Source: Legionella sp. (GTDB lineage Bacteria > Pseudomonadota > Gammaproteobacteria > Legionellales > Legionellaceae). Taken from it: a stretch of 64,000 nucleotides of DNA. Location: the NCBI GenBank assembly GCA_031291095.1, contig JARLJR010000124.1:26894-90893 (forward strand), written 5' to 3'. A model generated the notes under the pieces. It was not told the origin of the DNA. It did not search any database and saw nothing but the letters and a program-made list of their open reading frames with translations. The number at the start of each line of letters is the position of its first letter. The stretch's first letter is position 1. Made by a program: the position numbers and the translations under genes. Below are positions 1 to 7,173 of the stretch, piece by piece.

Positions 1-665
1 GCCAAGTATGTAATTTACAATTAGGAAATTACTTGGAAAAATTCGGTTATGGTTCAAGCGGCTGGGATGGCAGCTATGCAGAGCAAGTAATTAGTCAAAT
101 TCAACAATTTGGAATTGTTAATAAAGAAAAAGAACGAACAATAGGTTGTGGCGGTTACAAAGAGTACCCTACTTATTTGCCACATAATTCCGCGCTAATT
201 ATGGATCCAGCACAGTATATTGCGATGCGCGAATTAGTTTTTGGCAATCAGGTAAACTGGTTTAATGTATTGCAGGAAAATAATTCTGAGCTTACTTTAA
301 ACGAAGTAAAACAAGCATTAAATGCAGGCGATCGATTAGTTTTTGGTGTACTTTTACCACGTACGGATCTCGGTTTAGCCGGTGCATTAGCGAAGCATAA
401 AGCAATTTACTTCCAAGACACCTGGGTTGTAACTCCAGAAATAATCAATGGCTTGGAGAGCGTTGAGGCAGGCCATGAAATGATTATTACTGGCTATGAT
501 GACAACGCTGTAGCGATTGACGATAAAGGGCAAAAGCATCAAGGATTATTAAAGATACGTAATTCATGGGGGCGTTTGCTCGGAGACGCTGGTGAATTCT
601 ATATGTCCTACGATTATTTTAAATTACTCGTCATCGAAGTTTCACGAATCTCCCCTGCTCACTAA
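1..665 (+). CDS. Papain-like (C1) cysteine peptidase, C-terminal part
   Basis: The reading frame is open from the left edge (first whole codon at base 3), so the 5' end and the part that should hold the catalytic Cys lie outside the window. The visible part ends with the two other papain-family landmarks: a His in the context GHEMIITGYDD and an Asn in KIRNSWG, the usual His...Asn pair followed by SWG. Family knowledge: C1 peptidases hydrolyse peptide bonds through a Cys-His-Asn triad, and Legionella secretes members of this family. The apparent TTG start at base 33 is probably only an internal Leu codon. Without the N-terminus the signal peptide, propeptide and catalytic Cys cannot be assessed. 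Confidence 0.8.
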   Translation, partial: QVCNLQLGNYLEKFGYGSSGWDGSYAEQVISQIQQFGIVNKEKERTIGCGGYKEYPTYLPHNSALIMDPAQYIAMRELVFGNQVNWFNVLQENNSELTLNEVKQALNAGDRLVFGVLLPRTDLGLAGALAKHKAIYFQDTWVVTPEIINGLESVEAGHEMIITGYDDNAVAIDDKGQKHQGLLKIRNSWGRLLGDAGEFYMSYDYFKLLVIEVSRISPAH

Positions 666-672
666 TCGTCTA

Positions 673-697
673 AGTGAAAGGCGACAAGCCTTTCACT
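673..697 (+). terminator. Hairpin after the C1 peptidase gene
   Basis: A perfect 10-bp inverted repeat (AGTGAAAGGC / GCCTTTCACT) with a 5-nt loop starts 8 bases after the stop codon. No T-run follows, so it may be an mRNA 3'-end stabiliser rather than a classical intrinsic terminator. Confidence 0.5.
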
Positions 698-741
698 CCC
701 TGCCTGCACAATATGATACACTATGCATTATTATTAATTAG

Positions 742-1284
742 TTGAACAAGAAAATGTATATCAAACAGACCGTAGAATGGATTCAATCCATGGTTATTGG
801 GCTCAATTTGTGTCCTTTCGCAAAGCGTGAGATGAGTAATAATACTGCACGAATCGAAGCCAGTTCTGCTACAGTCATTGACGATGCGCTCGTTGATTTC
901 ATGATGGAAGTAGAGTACTTACAGACAAACCCGACAACCGGCACCACAGTGCTTATTTACCCACACATCCTACGCGATTTTTTCGAGTATTTAGATTTTG
1001 TTGATTTAGCGAATGATTTATTAGCTAAATCAGGATACGAAGGCATCTACCAAATCGCAACGTTTCACCCTGACTATTGTTTTCAAGGCGTGAAAACAGA
1101 TGATGTTACCAATTATACCAACCGCTCCCCATATCCTATGCTTCATCTTTTAAGAGAGGAAATGCTGGATCAGGCTATTTCTTATTATGGCGATACGGAC
1201 GTTATCCCTGAAAATAATATACGCTGTTTGCGAGAATTAGGATTAGTTGAGGTAAAAAAGCGTTTGGAACAATGTATGAAATAG
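742..1284 (+). CDS. DUF1415 family protein
   Basis: The protein of about 180 residues matches the DUF1415 pattern: an N-terminal helix, then GLNLCPFAKRE with its invariant Cys-Pro, and a later segment around FHPDYCFQG and NRSPYPMLHLLRE. Family knowledge: a widespread, uncharacterised cytosolic family of about this length in gammaproteobacteria. The frame opens with TTG at 742; an ATG four codons later (754) is an equally plausible start, as neither has a convincing ribosome-binding site. The next gene begins 15 bases after the stop, so the two are probably co-transcribed. No function can be assigned. Confidence 0.85.
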   Translation: MNKKMYIKQTVEWIQSMVIGLNLCPFAKREMSNNTARIEASSATVIDDALVDFMMEVEYLQTNPTTGTTVLIYPHILRDFFEYLDFVDLANDLLAKSGYEGIYQIATFHPDYCFQGVKTDDVTNYTNRSPYPMLHLLREEMLDQAISYYGDTDVIPENNIRCLRELGLVEVKKRLEQCMK

Positions 1285-1299
1285 ATAATCGAGGTTTAA

Positions 1300-1794
1300 A
1301 TGAAGTTAACAAAACATCAACTTACAGGTTTATGGTTTCTTTCAGGCACTCTTATTTCCGTACTGATAGAGTTTATTCAACTTTCTCAGCCAAGTTCTAG
1401 CTTTTTAAGTCTCATAGTAGGCTTGATTTCAGGTGCTGTTGCGTCCTACTATTTAGGCTATCATTATGGTTATTTAATAATCGAACTTCCAAATTGGCAC
1501 ATACTTAATTGGCTTAAGACGCTTGTTTATGGATGGGTTATTAGTATTGCCACGCTGTTCTGGATTTTATTTTTTTTAGCACTTTGTAGTTTCCTGCAAA
1601 CTGAGTTTATAGAACGCATCGCGGATCATCAATACTGGCAAATAGCACTCCAATTAGTGCTCCTCCCTATTTATTCCCTGTTAGCAACCATCATAGGCTG
1701 TGCCTTAGAGCCTGTACTTGTTTTGGGTGTAAGTGCTTTGGGAGCTTTGACCTTATTTCTATTACGCAAATTCGTAATTAGGTTCGCACAATAG
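1300..1794 (+). CDS. Small polytopic membrane protein, unknown function
   Basis: This 164-residue protein consists largely of hydrophobic segments: roughly residues 10-28, 33-55, 68-97, 113-135 and 137-156, giving four or five transmembrane helices. The ATG is preceded by GAGGTTTAA, an acceptable ribosome-binding site. No catalytic or transport motif was recognised. It follows the DUF1415 gene by 15 bases and probably shares its transcript. It could be an inner-membrane accessory protein; nothing in the sequence says more. Confidence 0.7.
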   Translation: MKLTKHQLTGLWFLSGTLISVLIEFIQLSQPSSSFLSLIVGLISGAVASYYLGYHYGYLIIELPNWHILNWLKTLVYGWVISIATLFWILFFLALCSFLQTEFIERIADHQYWQIALQLVLLPIYSLLATIIGCALEPVLVLGVSALGALTLFLLRKFVIRFAQ

Positions 1795-1812
1795 CGGTGG
1801 ACATCGATTTCG

Positions 1813-1839
1813 AATTACCGCAGTCAAGCTGCGGTAATT
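1813..1839. repeat. Interspersed palindrome, ACCGC family (copy 1)
   Basis: A perfect 11-bp inverted repeat (AATTACCGCAG / CTGCGGTAATT) with loop TCAAG. It lies between two genes and belongs to a family found at seven or so places in this window, so it is a mobile or dispersed repeat rather than a gene-specific signal. Confidence 0.7.
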
Positions 1840-1903
1840 GAGTCACGAACTATTTATCCAGACTCTGCTAAAATAATTATAAAATAAAGTTAAACAGTAT
1901 TGA

Positions 1904-2482
1904 ATGGATAAGAAGAACATCATGGACCACTTTTCTGAAACAGAACACAGCCTTTTAAGAACCAGCGAATTATTAAAAGGACTCTCTGAAAAAAATTTTA
2001 ATACTTTTCTGAGTTTATCGCATCGCGCGGCTTATTCTAAAAATGAAATCTTACTTGAAGAAGGAAAACACAGTGATTACTTATACATTGTAATCTCTGG
2101 CGGAGTTGATCTTTATAAATCTACCGGCACGAATCAATATTTAATTGGTAGTCTAACAAGTGGCCAATCAATTGGGGAGATGCGGGTAATTAAAAATCGT
2201 CCTTGCTCTTTAACGGTTACCACCAGCTCATCCACTGTTGTTTTATGCATATTACTTAGCAAGTTACGTCATTTAGAATACAACCAATGCTATGAATCCA
2301 TTCTTGACTCGATTATTGATATTCTCAGCTTTCGCTTAACTAATACGAATACTTTAGCCGTAAAAGGTGGAGCCAATAAAAAGAAAAGTTGGAAACGATA
2401 CTTTTTCCCTGGCATGGTTATCGCAACAGCGGTTTTATTCTTAAGTGAGCTTGGAGTGGCGCTTTATTATTTGCTGACCTAA
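1904..2482 (+). CDS. Cyclic-nucleotide-binding-domain protein with C-terminal membrane anchor
   Basis: Residues about 25-145 form a cNMP-binding (CAP-type) beta-roll: ILLEEGKHSDYLYIVISGGV, then the phosphate-binding-cassette region SIGEMRVIKNRPCSLTVT. The Gly-Glu pair that contacts the ribose is kept, but the Arg that normally grips the cyclic phosphate (P-R-A-A/T) is Cys here (RPCSLT). Residues about 168-190 are a single transmembrane helix after a Lys-rich stretch, so the domain would face the cytosol from the inner membrane. There is no helix-turn-helix, so it is not a CRP-type regulator. A second ATG six codons downstream is possible. Family knowledge: Legionella carries several stand-alone CNB proteins. 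The ligand is uncertain. Confidence 0.8.
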   Translation: MDKKNIMDHFSETEHSLLRTSELLKGLSEKNFNTFLSLSHRAAYSKNEILLEEGKHSDYLYIVISGGVDLYKSTGTNQYLIGSLTSGQSIGEMRVIKNRPCSLTVTTSSSTVVLCILLSKLRHLEYNQCYESILDSIIDILSFRLTNTNTLAVKGGANKKKSWKRYFFPGMVIATAVLFLSELGVALYYLLT

Positions 2483-2504
2483 TCGAGCAATGCTATATTA
2501 AAAG

Positions 2505-2525
2505 ACCCAGATTGTTCTGGGTTTT
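2505..2525 (+). terminator. Rho-independent terminator after the cNMP-binding gene
   Basis: A 7-bp stem (ACCCAGA / TCTGGGT) with a short loop, followed by TTT, lies 22 bases after the stop codon. Confidence 0.65.
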
Positions 2526-2553
2526 ACCACATATTTAAATTAAGGATTAAATT

Positions 2554-2820
2554 ATGCCCAAGGAAATAATAGTATCAGGTAATCCTCATTCATTTTATAA
2601 CCAACACGGACATACTGGACAGCATGGGCATCCAGGCCAACAACATAATGGCCAACATGGACATCCAGTACAATCTCAGCACGTTCATCCAGGGCAGCAG
2701 CATGCTGGGCATGGATATCCTTCACCAAACCAGCATGGCCATGGTTATCCGCATGTGCATGTAGTGCAGCATGACCAAGCTCATAACCACACACATTCAC
2801 ACCCCACTCCCAAGTTTTAA
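2554..2820 (+). CDS. Histidine-rich low-complexity protein (possible metal binder)
   Basis: The 88-residue protein contains about 21 His residues with many Gly, Gln and Pro, arranged as degenerate repeats such as QHGHPGQ and PGQQHAGHGYP, and ends NHTHSHP. It has no Cys and no obvious signal peptide or membrane segment. The ATG has a good ribosome-binding site (AAGGA, 7 bases upstream), which favours this strand over the antisense open frame. Low-complexity His-rich bacterial proteins often bind Ni, Zn or Cu, so metal storage or buffering is a reasonable inference, not shown. It stands alone between the cNMP-binding gene and the convergent vWA gene. Confidence 0.7.
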   Translation: MPKEIIVSGNPHSFYNQHGHTGQHGHPGQQHNGQHGHPVQSQHVHPGQQHAGHGYPSPNQHGHGYPHVHVVQHDQAHNHTHSHPTPKF

Positions 2821-2835
2821 CCAGGGTATGGAATG

Positions 2836-2865
2836 GCCCGTATTACGACTTCGTCGAATACGGGC
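2836..2865. terminator. Hairpin between convergent genes
   Basis: A perfect 9-bp inverted repeat (GCCCGTATT / AATACGGGC) with a 12-nt loop lies where the His-rich gene and the vWA gene converge; it overlaps the vWA 3' end. There is no clear T-run on either side. A related half-site (AATACGGGCTAC) occurs near 21308, suggesting a dispersed repeat. Confidence 0.45.
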
Positions 2866-4378
2866 TACGTGTGTAACTTAAATTAAAGCCCAAGCCTGAA
2901 CTAGGCACCACTGGAGCACTTGATGTTCCCCCGTTGCTACCACTAAAAAAGCCTACTAATGGTGCAGAGGAGCTCTGTTTGACAGGCCCTTCTTTAAGCA
3001 GAGAGCGTTGATCATCAAGAATTACCTTGCCATTTCCATCTGTAATCTTTAAATGAACCTTTCCATCCGTACTACGCTGAGAATTCAGAGCAACAAACTG
3101 GCCTGACATGTCATAAGGCTGGACGTATTCTGTTGTTTCGTCATCAATACTGAGTTGGCAGGTAAATAATTCTCGTTTTGCAGCCCATTCCTGAGTTTTT
3201 TGCACATCAGATAAAGCTTGTGTAAAATCAGCACTTTGTGAATTAATTATCAGTGAACCAAATAAAGCGGCAAGCTGCTTTATAATAGCTGATTGTTCAT
3301 AATCATAACTAATAACGAAAAACTTGTTTCGTGCCTTAACTAATGGCAAATCATCTTCTACCTCTTTTATTAAACTCGCCAATTGCGACTCAGAACTTCT
3401 GTAATCAGACTCATTTCTTCCATCAGTAAATAACAAAACATTATGATGTTTATTTGAACTAACCAGCCGTTTCAATTGCTCTTTGCTGACCTCATAAAGA
3501 CAGGTAGATCCCTGTGGGTATAAAGTATTCACAGACTTTTGTAACTTATTAAATTCATCCTTATTGTAGGTTCCAAGGGTTGTATGTGTTGTATTAAACT
3601 CAACAATAGAGATGTTTGCCTGAGGTTGAAACAGGAATAAAGCTTCTGACAGTTTAATGACGCTTTGCTTTAACGTTTCAAGACGATTGGCTCCACTCAT
3701 ACTGCCACTGGTGTCTAAAATAAAAGTATATTCTGGAGGTGATGAAGCATGAGGAACGAAAAAATAAGGTTTTATTTCAAGCTCACCCGTTTCTAATGTT
3801 TTTTGAGCATAAAATACTTTTTTATTTTCAAAAGCACTTGCATTAACAAGAAGTAACGGGGATTCACTATTAATCGCAATGAGCTCATCAGGATAAGCTG
3901 TAAGAAATTTTTTAATGTTAAATCGTAACTTATTATCCGCAATACTGAGATTTTTATATTGGAGCATGTTGAAAAAAATGGCGTATGCGGGATCAGGAAG
4001 TTCAAATTCAATATGCTCTTTTTCTTCATCAAGCGTATATTTTAAGCCATCCTCGATTAATACCTGCAGAACCATATTACAAGATAATTTATTTGTTTTT
4101 TCTTTTTTCTGATCAGTGCAGGTGCTCATTGCTATTTCATTAGTCAGTAACTCTTCCAGAGAAAACTGTCTGTATTGAGGCTGGATTGACTCATTTGCTA
4201 ATAAAGATTGCAAGTTTTTGGAGAGTTGCTCACTACGCTGGAGGGCATCTGACTTAAATACAAGTAATTCATCATAACAGGATACCTCTGTACCATCGAG
4301 GCTGATACCCATATCATTTAATAACTGAATCATATTTTTTGTACGCAAAGCGTTATTTGCAAGTTGGCCCATTCTCAC
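2843..4378 (-). CDS. von Willebrand factor A domain protein
   Basis: This 511-residue protein carries a vWA domain from about residue 215 to 390. The MIDAS metal site is intact: LDTSGSMSG (D222, S224, S226), with a later Thr-rich loop (EFNTTHTT) and LLFTDGRNES. The N-terminal 200 residues are helical, then beta-rich, without a recognised domain; the C-terminus is Ser/Gly-rich. No signal peptide was seen, so a cytosolic or Dot/Icm-translocated protein is more likely than a secreted adhesin. The start is a GTG; an ATG two codons later is equally possible. Family knowledge: vWA domains mediate metal-dependent protein-protein contacts. Effector status is inference. Confidence 0.75.
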   Translation of the reverse strand: MRMGQLANNALRTKNMIQLLNDMGISLDGTEVSCYDELLVFKSDALQRSEQLSKNLQSLLANESIQPQYRQFSLEELLTNEIAMSTCTDQKKEKTNKLSCNMVLQVLIEDGLKYTLDEEKEHIEFELPDPAYAIFFNMLQYKNLSIADNKLRFNIKKFLTAYPDELIAINSESPLLLVNASAFENKKVFYAQKTLETGELEIKPYFFVPHASSPPEYTFILDTSGSMSGANRLETLKQSVIKLSEALFLFQPQANISIVEFNTTHTTLGTYNKDEFNKLQKSVNTLYPQGSTCLYEVSKEQLKRLVSSNKHHNVLLFTDGRNESDYRSSESQLASLIKEVEDDLPLVKARNKFFVISYDYEQSAIIKQLAALFGSLIINSQSADFTQALSDVQKTQEWAAKRELFTCQLSIDDETTEYVQPYDMSGQFVALNSQRSTDGKVHLKITDGNGKVILDDQRSLLKEGPVKQSSSAPLVGFFSGSNGGTSSAPVVPSSGLGFNLSYTRSPYSTKS

Positions 4379-4565
4379 CCCATCTATTTAAATTGAAATC
4401 ACATTTGCGCGAGATGATACATACAAACAAAGCATTGCTCAATAAAAACCTTTATTGTCCTAATGTTTGCGCTTAGTAGCGTTTTTTTCTATATATGGGT
4501 GCGATCTTTGAAAAATATTTAATCATGTTGTATTGTTTAATATATATAACCTAAGGAAATTAACT

Positions 4566-5675
4566 ATGCCTCTTACTGTACTTTTAGATGTAGATGACAC
4601 ACTACGAATGACGCATCAAAGTGCGGAGGGTGGGCGTTACCGTGCGCTTAATCAGACGCTCGTTGACGGGCTCAAAGCCAGCGGGGTAAAAGAAGTTTAT
4701 TTTCTAACGAATATGGATTTGTCTGATTCTGCCCCTAGTAATCGTGAGGTGCAAACCGATGAGGAGCGCATGACGCGTAAAATCCTTATTGATGAGCTAC
4801 AACGCCAGGGGATTAAGGTAAAAGCCGTGCTTACTGTTGCCGATGTTGCCTATGGTAAGGGACCTGGAGCCGCCTATAAAGATCTTTATACGGCAGCTTA
4901 TGCGACGAAAAAGAAAGAAGACCATCAAACGTATCAAACGCGTTGGCATGCTTATGCGAGCCAACCCTATGATACGGCTACGGTGAAGCCTACAAGAGAA
5001 GAGCAGGCTGCATTCCAAAAGGAACAGGCCTTTCGTTACTTTTTAGCTCACATGAGCGATGAGGAGTTAGGGACATTGCTTTATGCGGATGATGACATCA
5101 GTTGTCTTCAAAAAATTGATTCGGTTGCCCAGGCACGTCAAATTCCCATGAAGTTAATCGTCATCAAACCCGTCGAGTATCAAACAGTGGAGGAGCAGGC
5201 AAAATATAAATTGTTACTGCAAGATGCTAATCCATTTGGTGCGGTCTTAGCTCATTATAGAAATTTTGTGGGTAGTTACTCTTTCAGTACGCATAATCCC
5301 AAAGGTTTACAGACAGCAGAAGGATTTATTAAGCAATTCAATAAATTGACTGATCCTGAAGAGCGCTCTATGAAGATAATAGAGTTTCTTGAGCAGGGAA
5401 AACACTCGACACAAAATCTACACTCTTTTAAGAGTATTTTACTTGCTCATTTGCTGGGAAAAGACATCAAGCAGGATGCGCAATTAAAAGAAGTTGGGGA
5501 TAATTATGCAGCTCACGTGAACGCTTATCGCCAACAAATTACGGCTGTCGCAACATCGAGTACGTCATTAAGTGAGGACGCGTTGATAGAAAGCAATGAT
5601 GACATTGCGGGTTTAACCGCTTCAGAGTCCGATGACTTCCCCGGTGAGATACCTGAGTCACCGAAGTTTTCTTAA
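4566..5675 (+). CDS. HAD-like protein, effector candidate
   Basis: The N-terminus carries haloacid-dehalogenase motif I, LLDVDDTL (D8, D10, T12), followed by a motif-II-like LTNMD and an acidic ADDDIS that can serve as the motif IV Mg site near the middle. The start was set at the ATG at 4566, which has AAGGA eight bases upstream and puts motif I right at the N-terminus; the frame is open a further 11 codons upstream but without a ribosome-binding site. Residues beyond about 230 have no recognised domain, and the last 35 are rich in Glu, Asp and Ser (ESDDFPGEIPESPKFS), as seen in many Dot/Icm substrates. Substrate unknown. Phosphatase activity is inferred from the family. Confidence 0.7.
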   Translation: MPLTVLLDVDDTLRMTHQSAEGGRYRALNQTLVDGLKASGVKEVYFLTNMDLSDSAPSNREVQTDEERMTRKILIDELQRQGIKVKAVLTVADVAYGKGPGAAYKDLYTAAYATKKKEDHQTYQTRWHAYASQPYDTATVKPTREEQAAFQKEQAFRYFLAHMSDEELGTLLYADDDISCLQKIDSVAQARQIPMKLIVIKPVEYQTVEEQAKYKLLLQDANPFGAVLAHYRNFVGSYSFSTHNPKGLQTAEGFIKQFNKLTDPEERSMKIIEFLEQGKHSTQNLHSFKSILLAHLLGKDIKQDAQLKEVGDNYAAHVNAYRQQITAVATSSTSLSEDALIESNDDIAGLTASESDDFPGEIPESPKFS

Positions 5676-5680
5676 TAATG

Positions 5681-5702
5681 ACCTGGTTGCAAACAACCAG
5701 GT
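5681..5702. terminator. GGTTGC-family palindrome acting as terminator (copy 1)
   Basis: A perfect 9-bp inverted repeat (ACCTGGTTG / CAACCAGGT) followed by CTGTTTTA lies between the convergent HAD-like and lipase genes. It belongs to the GGTTGC...GCAACC family repeated across the window. Confidence 0.6.
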
Positions 5703-5711
5703 CTGTTTTAA

Positions 5712-7028
5712 CTAGCCGGGACTAAATACAGTTGTATTATCATTGGGGCTCTCAAGTGATGGCCCCTCTTTGGGAGATTCCTCGGTGCTTTTCATTTTGA
5801 ATAACTCAGCCTTAAATTGCTTTTGTCGCTCCGATGCGCTTAATGCAATGGGCTCTGGTTGTTCCACTTTGGGGCTTTCCTGAGGTTGCTCTGGCGGACT
5901 TTCAAGAACAATACTCTCAGGCGCTTGCATTACTACAGAACACTCCGGCGCTTCCATTATGGGGGCCATTGAATTCTTTTCTGCCTGTTCCATTTGATAA
6001 GCTACTTTCACTTCAACAGTTCTTTGAATGAGTGCATCCACCATTTGTTTTGATACAGTACCATCAAGTTTATCTTTTAAAGCCTCCAGTTTCAAAATTG
6101 CCTCGTTATGATTTCCTTTTTCCATTGAATCAAGTACATCTGGAAAGGCTTTTTTCATCTCAGCGAGATTTTTTGAGCCAGCACGTAAACGTGAAAAGAA
6201 TTGCCCTTCTACCCGGCATTCATAACTGGATTCCACCCCTTTAACTAATTCGACTAGCATATTTTGTTGCTTTTCTAAGGAGGTCGTTCCGGTCATCTCT
6301 TGCTGCTTAACTTGCTCTGGTAAAAGATCTTTAAGTACGCCTAGTTTATGAGAGTTCAACGCATTTTGGTCACTTTTAAACACAAAAGTATTACCATAGT
6401 ACTGCTGAAGTGGTAAATTACTCACTACATCAGGAGATAACCTGTAATTAACAAATTGGGATGATAATTCTGGGTGTTCTGTAAACACCTTATCATGAGC
6501 GGTTTTTATCGGAGCAGTATTAAACGTTCTTACCTGCAGGGCATGGCTCGATTGCAGCTCTGGATCCGTATTATAGGCTTTAGTGCCCACATACTGTGCT
6601 AAATGCCCGCCCAAAGAATGGCCGGTAATAATAATTTCTTTATTTGGATTTTCCTTACGCACCTTCTGATAAAAATCAAAAGCGGCATTACGAAAATTTT
6701 CTTCAACTACCCCAGTAGCAGTTAATCTCCCATCAGAAAGAACATCACTGAATGTTTTCGTACCGCGAAACGAGACGATAATTGGAGCATCAGGATCTTC
6801 AGATTTAAGGCATACCGCTGCCAAGGAAGTTTCCCCGGTTCCCTGACTTCCAATTGGCGCAATAGAACGTTCGATGGAATAACCATTGTCCTCAATCTCT
6901 TGAGCAATTTCAGTTGCTTGCGGTAGTGAAGGGTCAACATGATTGTTTTTTCCTATTTTATAAGCCATTTGTGCGGCGGAGACTAGGAAACCAACTGTAC
7001 ATTTTGACTTTTTACTCATATAAGCCAC
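5712..7028 (-). CDS. Class 3 lipase-fold protein, effector candidate
   Basis: A lipase class 3 (alpha/beta hydrolase) domain spans about residues 15-240: IIVSFRGTK contributes the oxyanion region, GHSLGG holds nucleophile S138, and D200 (RLSPDVV) and H227 (LNSHKLG) fit the remaining triad positions. The last 100 residues are Pro/Glu/Ser-rich, low in complexity, and end in ESPNDNTTVFSPG. There is no signal peptide, so export by a classical Sec route is unlikely and Dot/Icm translocation is a reasonable inference. The start is GTG at 7028 or ATG three codons later (7019). It converges on the HAD-like gene, whose C-terminus has a similar ESPK-containing acidic tail. Confidence 0.8.
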   Translation of the reverse strand: MAYMSKKSKCTVGFLVSAAQMAYKIGKNNHVDPSLPQATEIAQEIEDNGYSIERSIAPIGSQGTGETSLAAVCLKSEDPDAPIIVSFRGTKTFSDVLSDGRLTATGVVEENFRNAAFDFYQKVRKENPNKEIIITGHSLGGHLAQYVGTKAYNTDPELQSSHALQVRTFNTAPIKTAHDKVFTEHPELSSQFVNYRLSPDVVSNLPLQQYYGNTFVFKSDQNALNSHKLGVLKDLLPEQVKQQEMTGTTSLEKQQNMLVELVKGVESSYECRVEGQFFSRLRAGSKNLAEMKKAFPDVLDSMEKGNHNEAILKLEALKDKLDGTVSKQMVDALIQRTVEVKVAYQMEQAEKNSMAPIMEAPECSVVMQAPESIVLESPPEQPQESPKVEQPEPIALSASERQKQFKAELFKMKSTEESPKEGPSLESPNDNTTVFSPG

Positions 7029-7173
7029 GGGATAAAGAGACTTGTTTTAAGTATAGCCAATAAAAACCAAACCACCCTCCCCCTGTAGATTGCTTTAGCC
7101 AGGCCTAATAAAACCTTAATAATTTTCAGATAAAATATCCAACTATAATTCACTCTGCTCAGGTTTTGACTAT

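Noticed and set aside
2590-2790. Short repeats in the His-rich gene as a CRISPR array
   Set aside because: Units are irregular, in frame, and encode a repetitive peptide; there are no unique spacers of constant length and no cas genes.
2552-2800. Antisense open frame over the His-rich gene
   Set aside because: It is the mirror of a repetitive sequence; only the plus strand has a ribosome-binding site.
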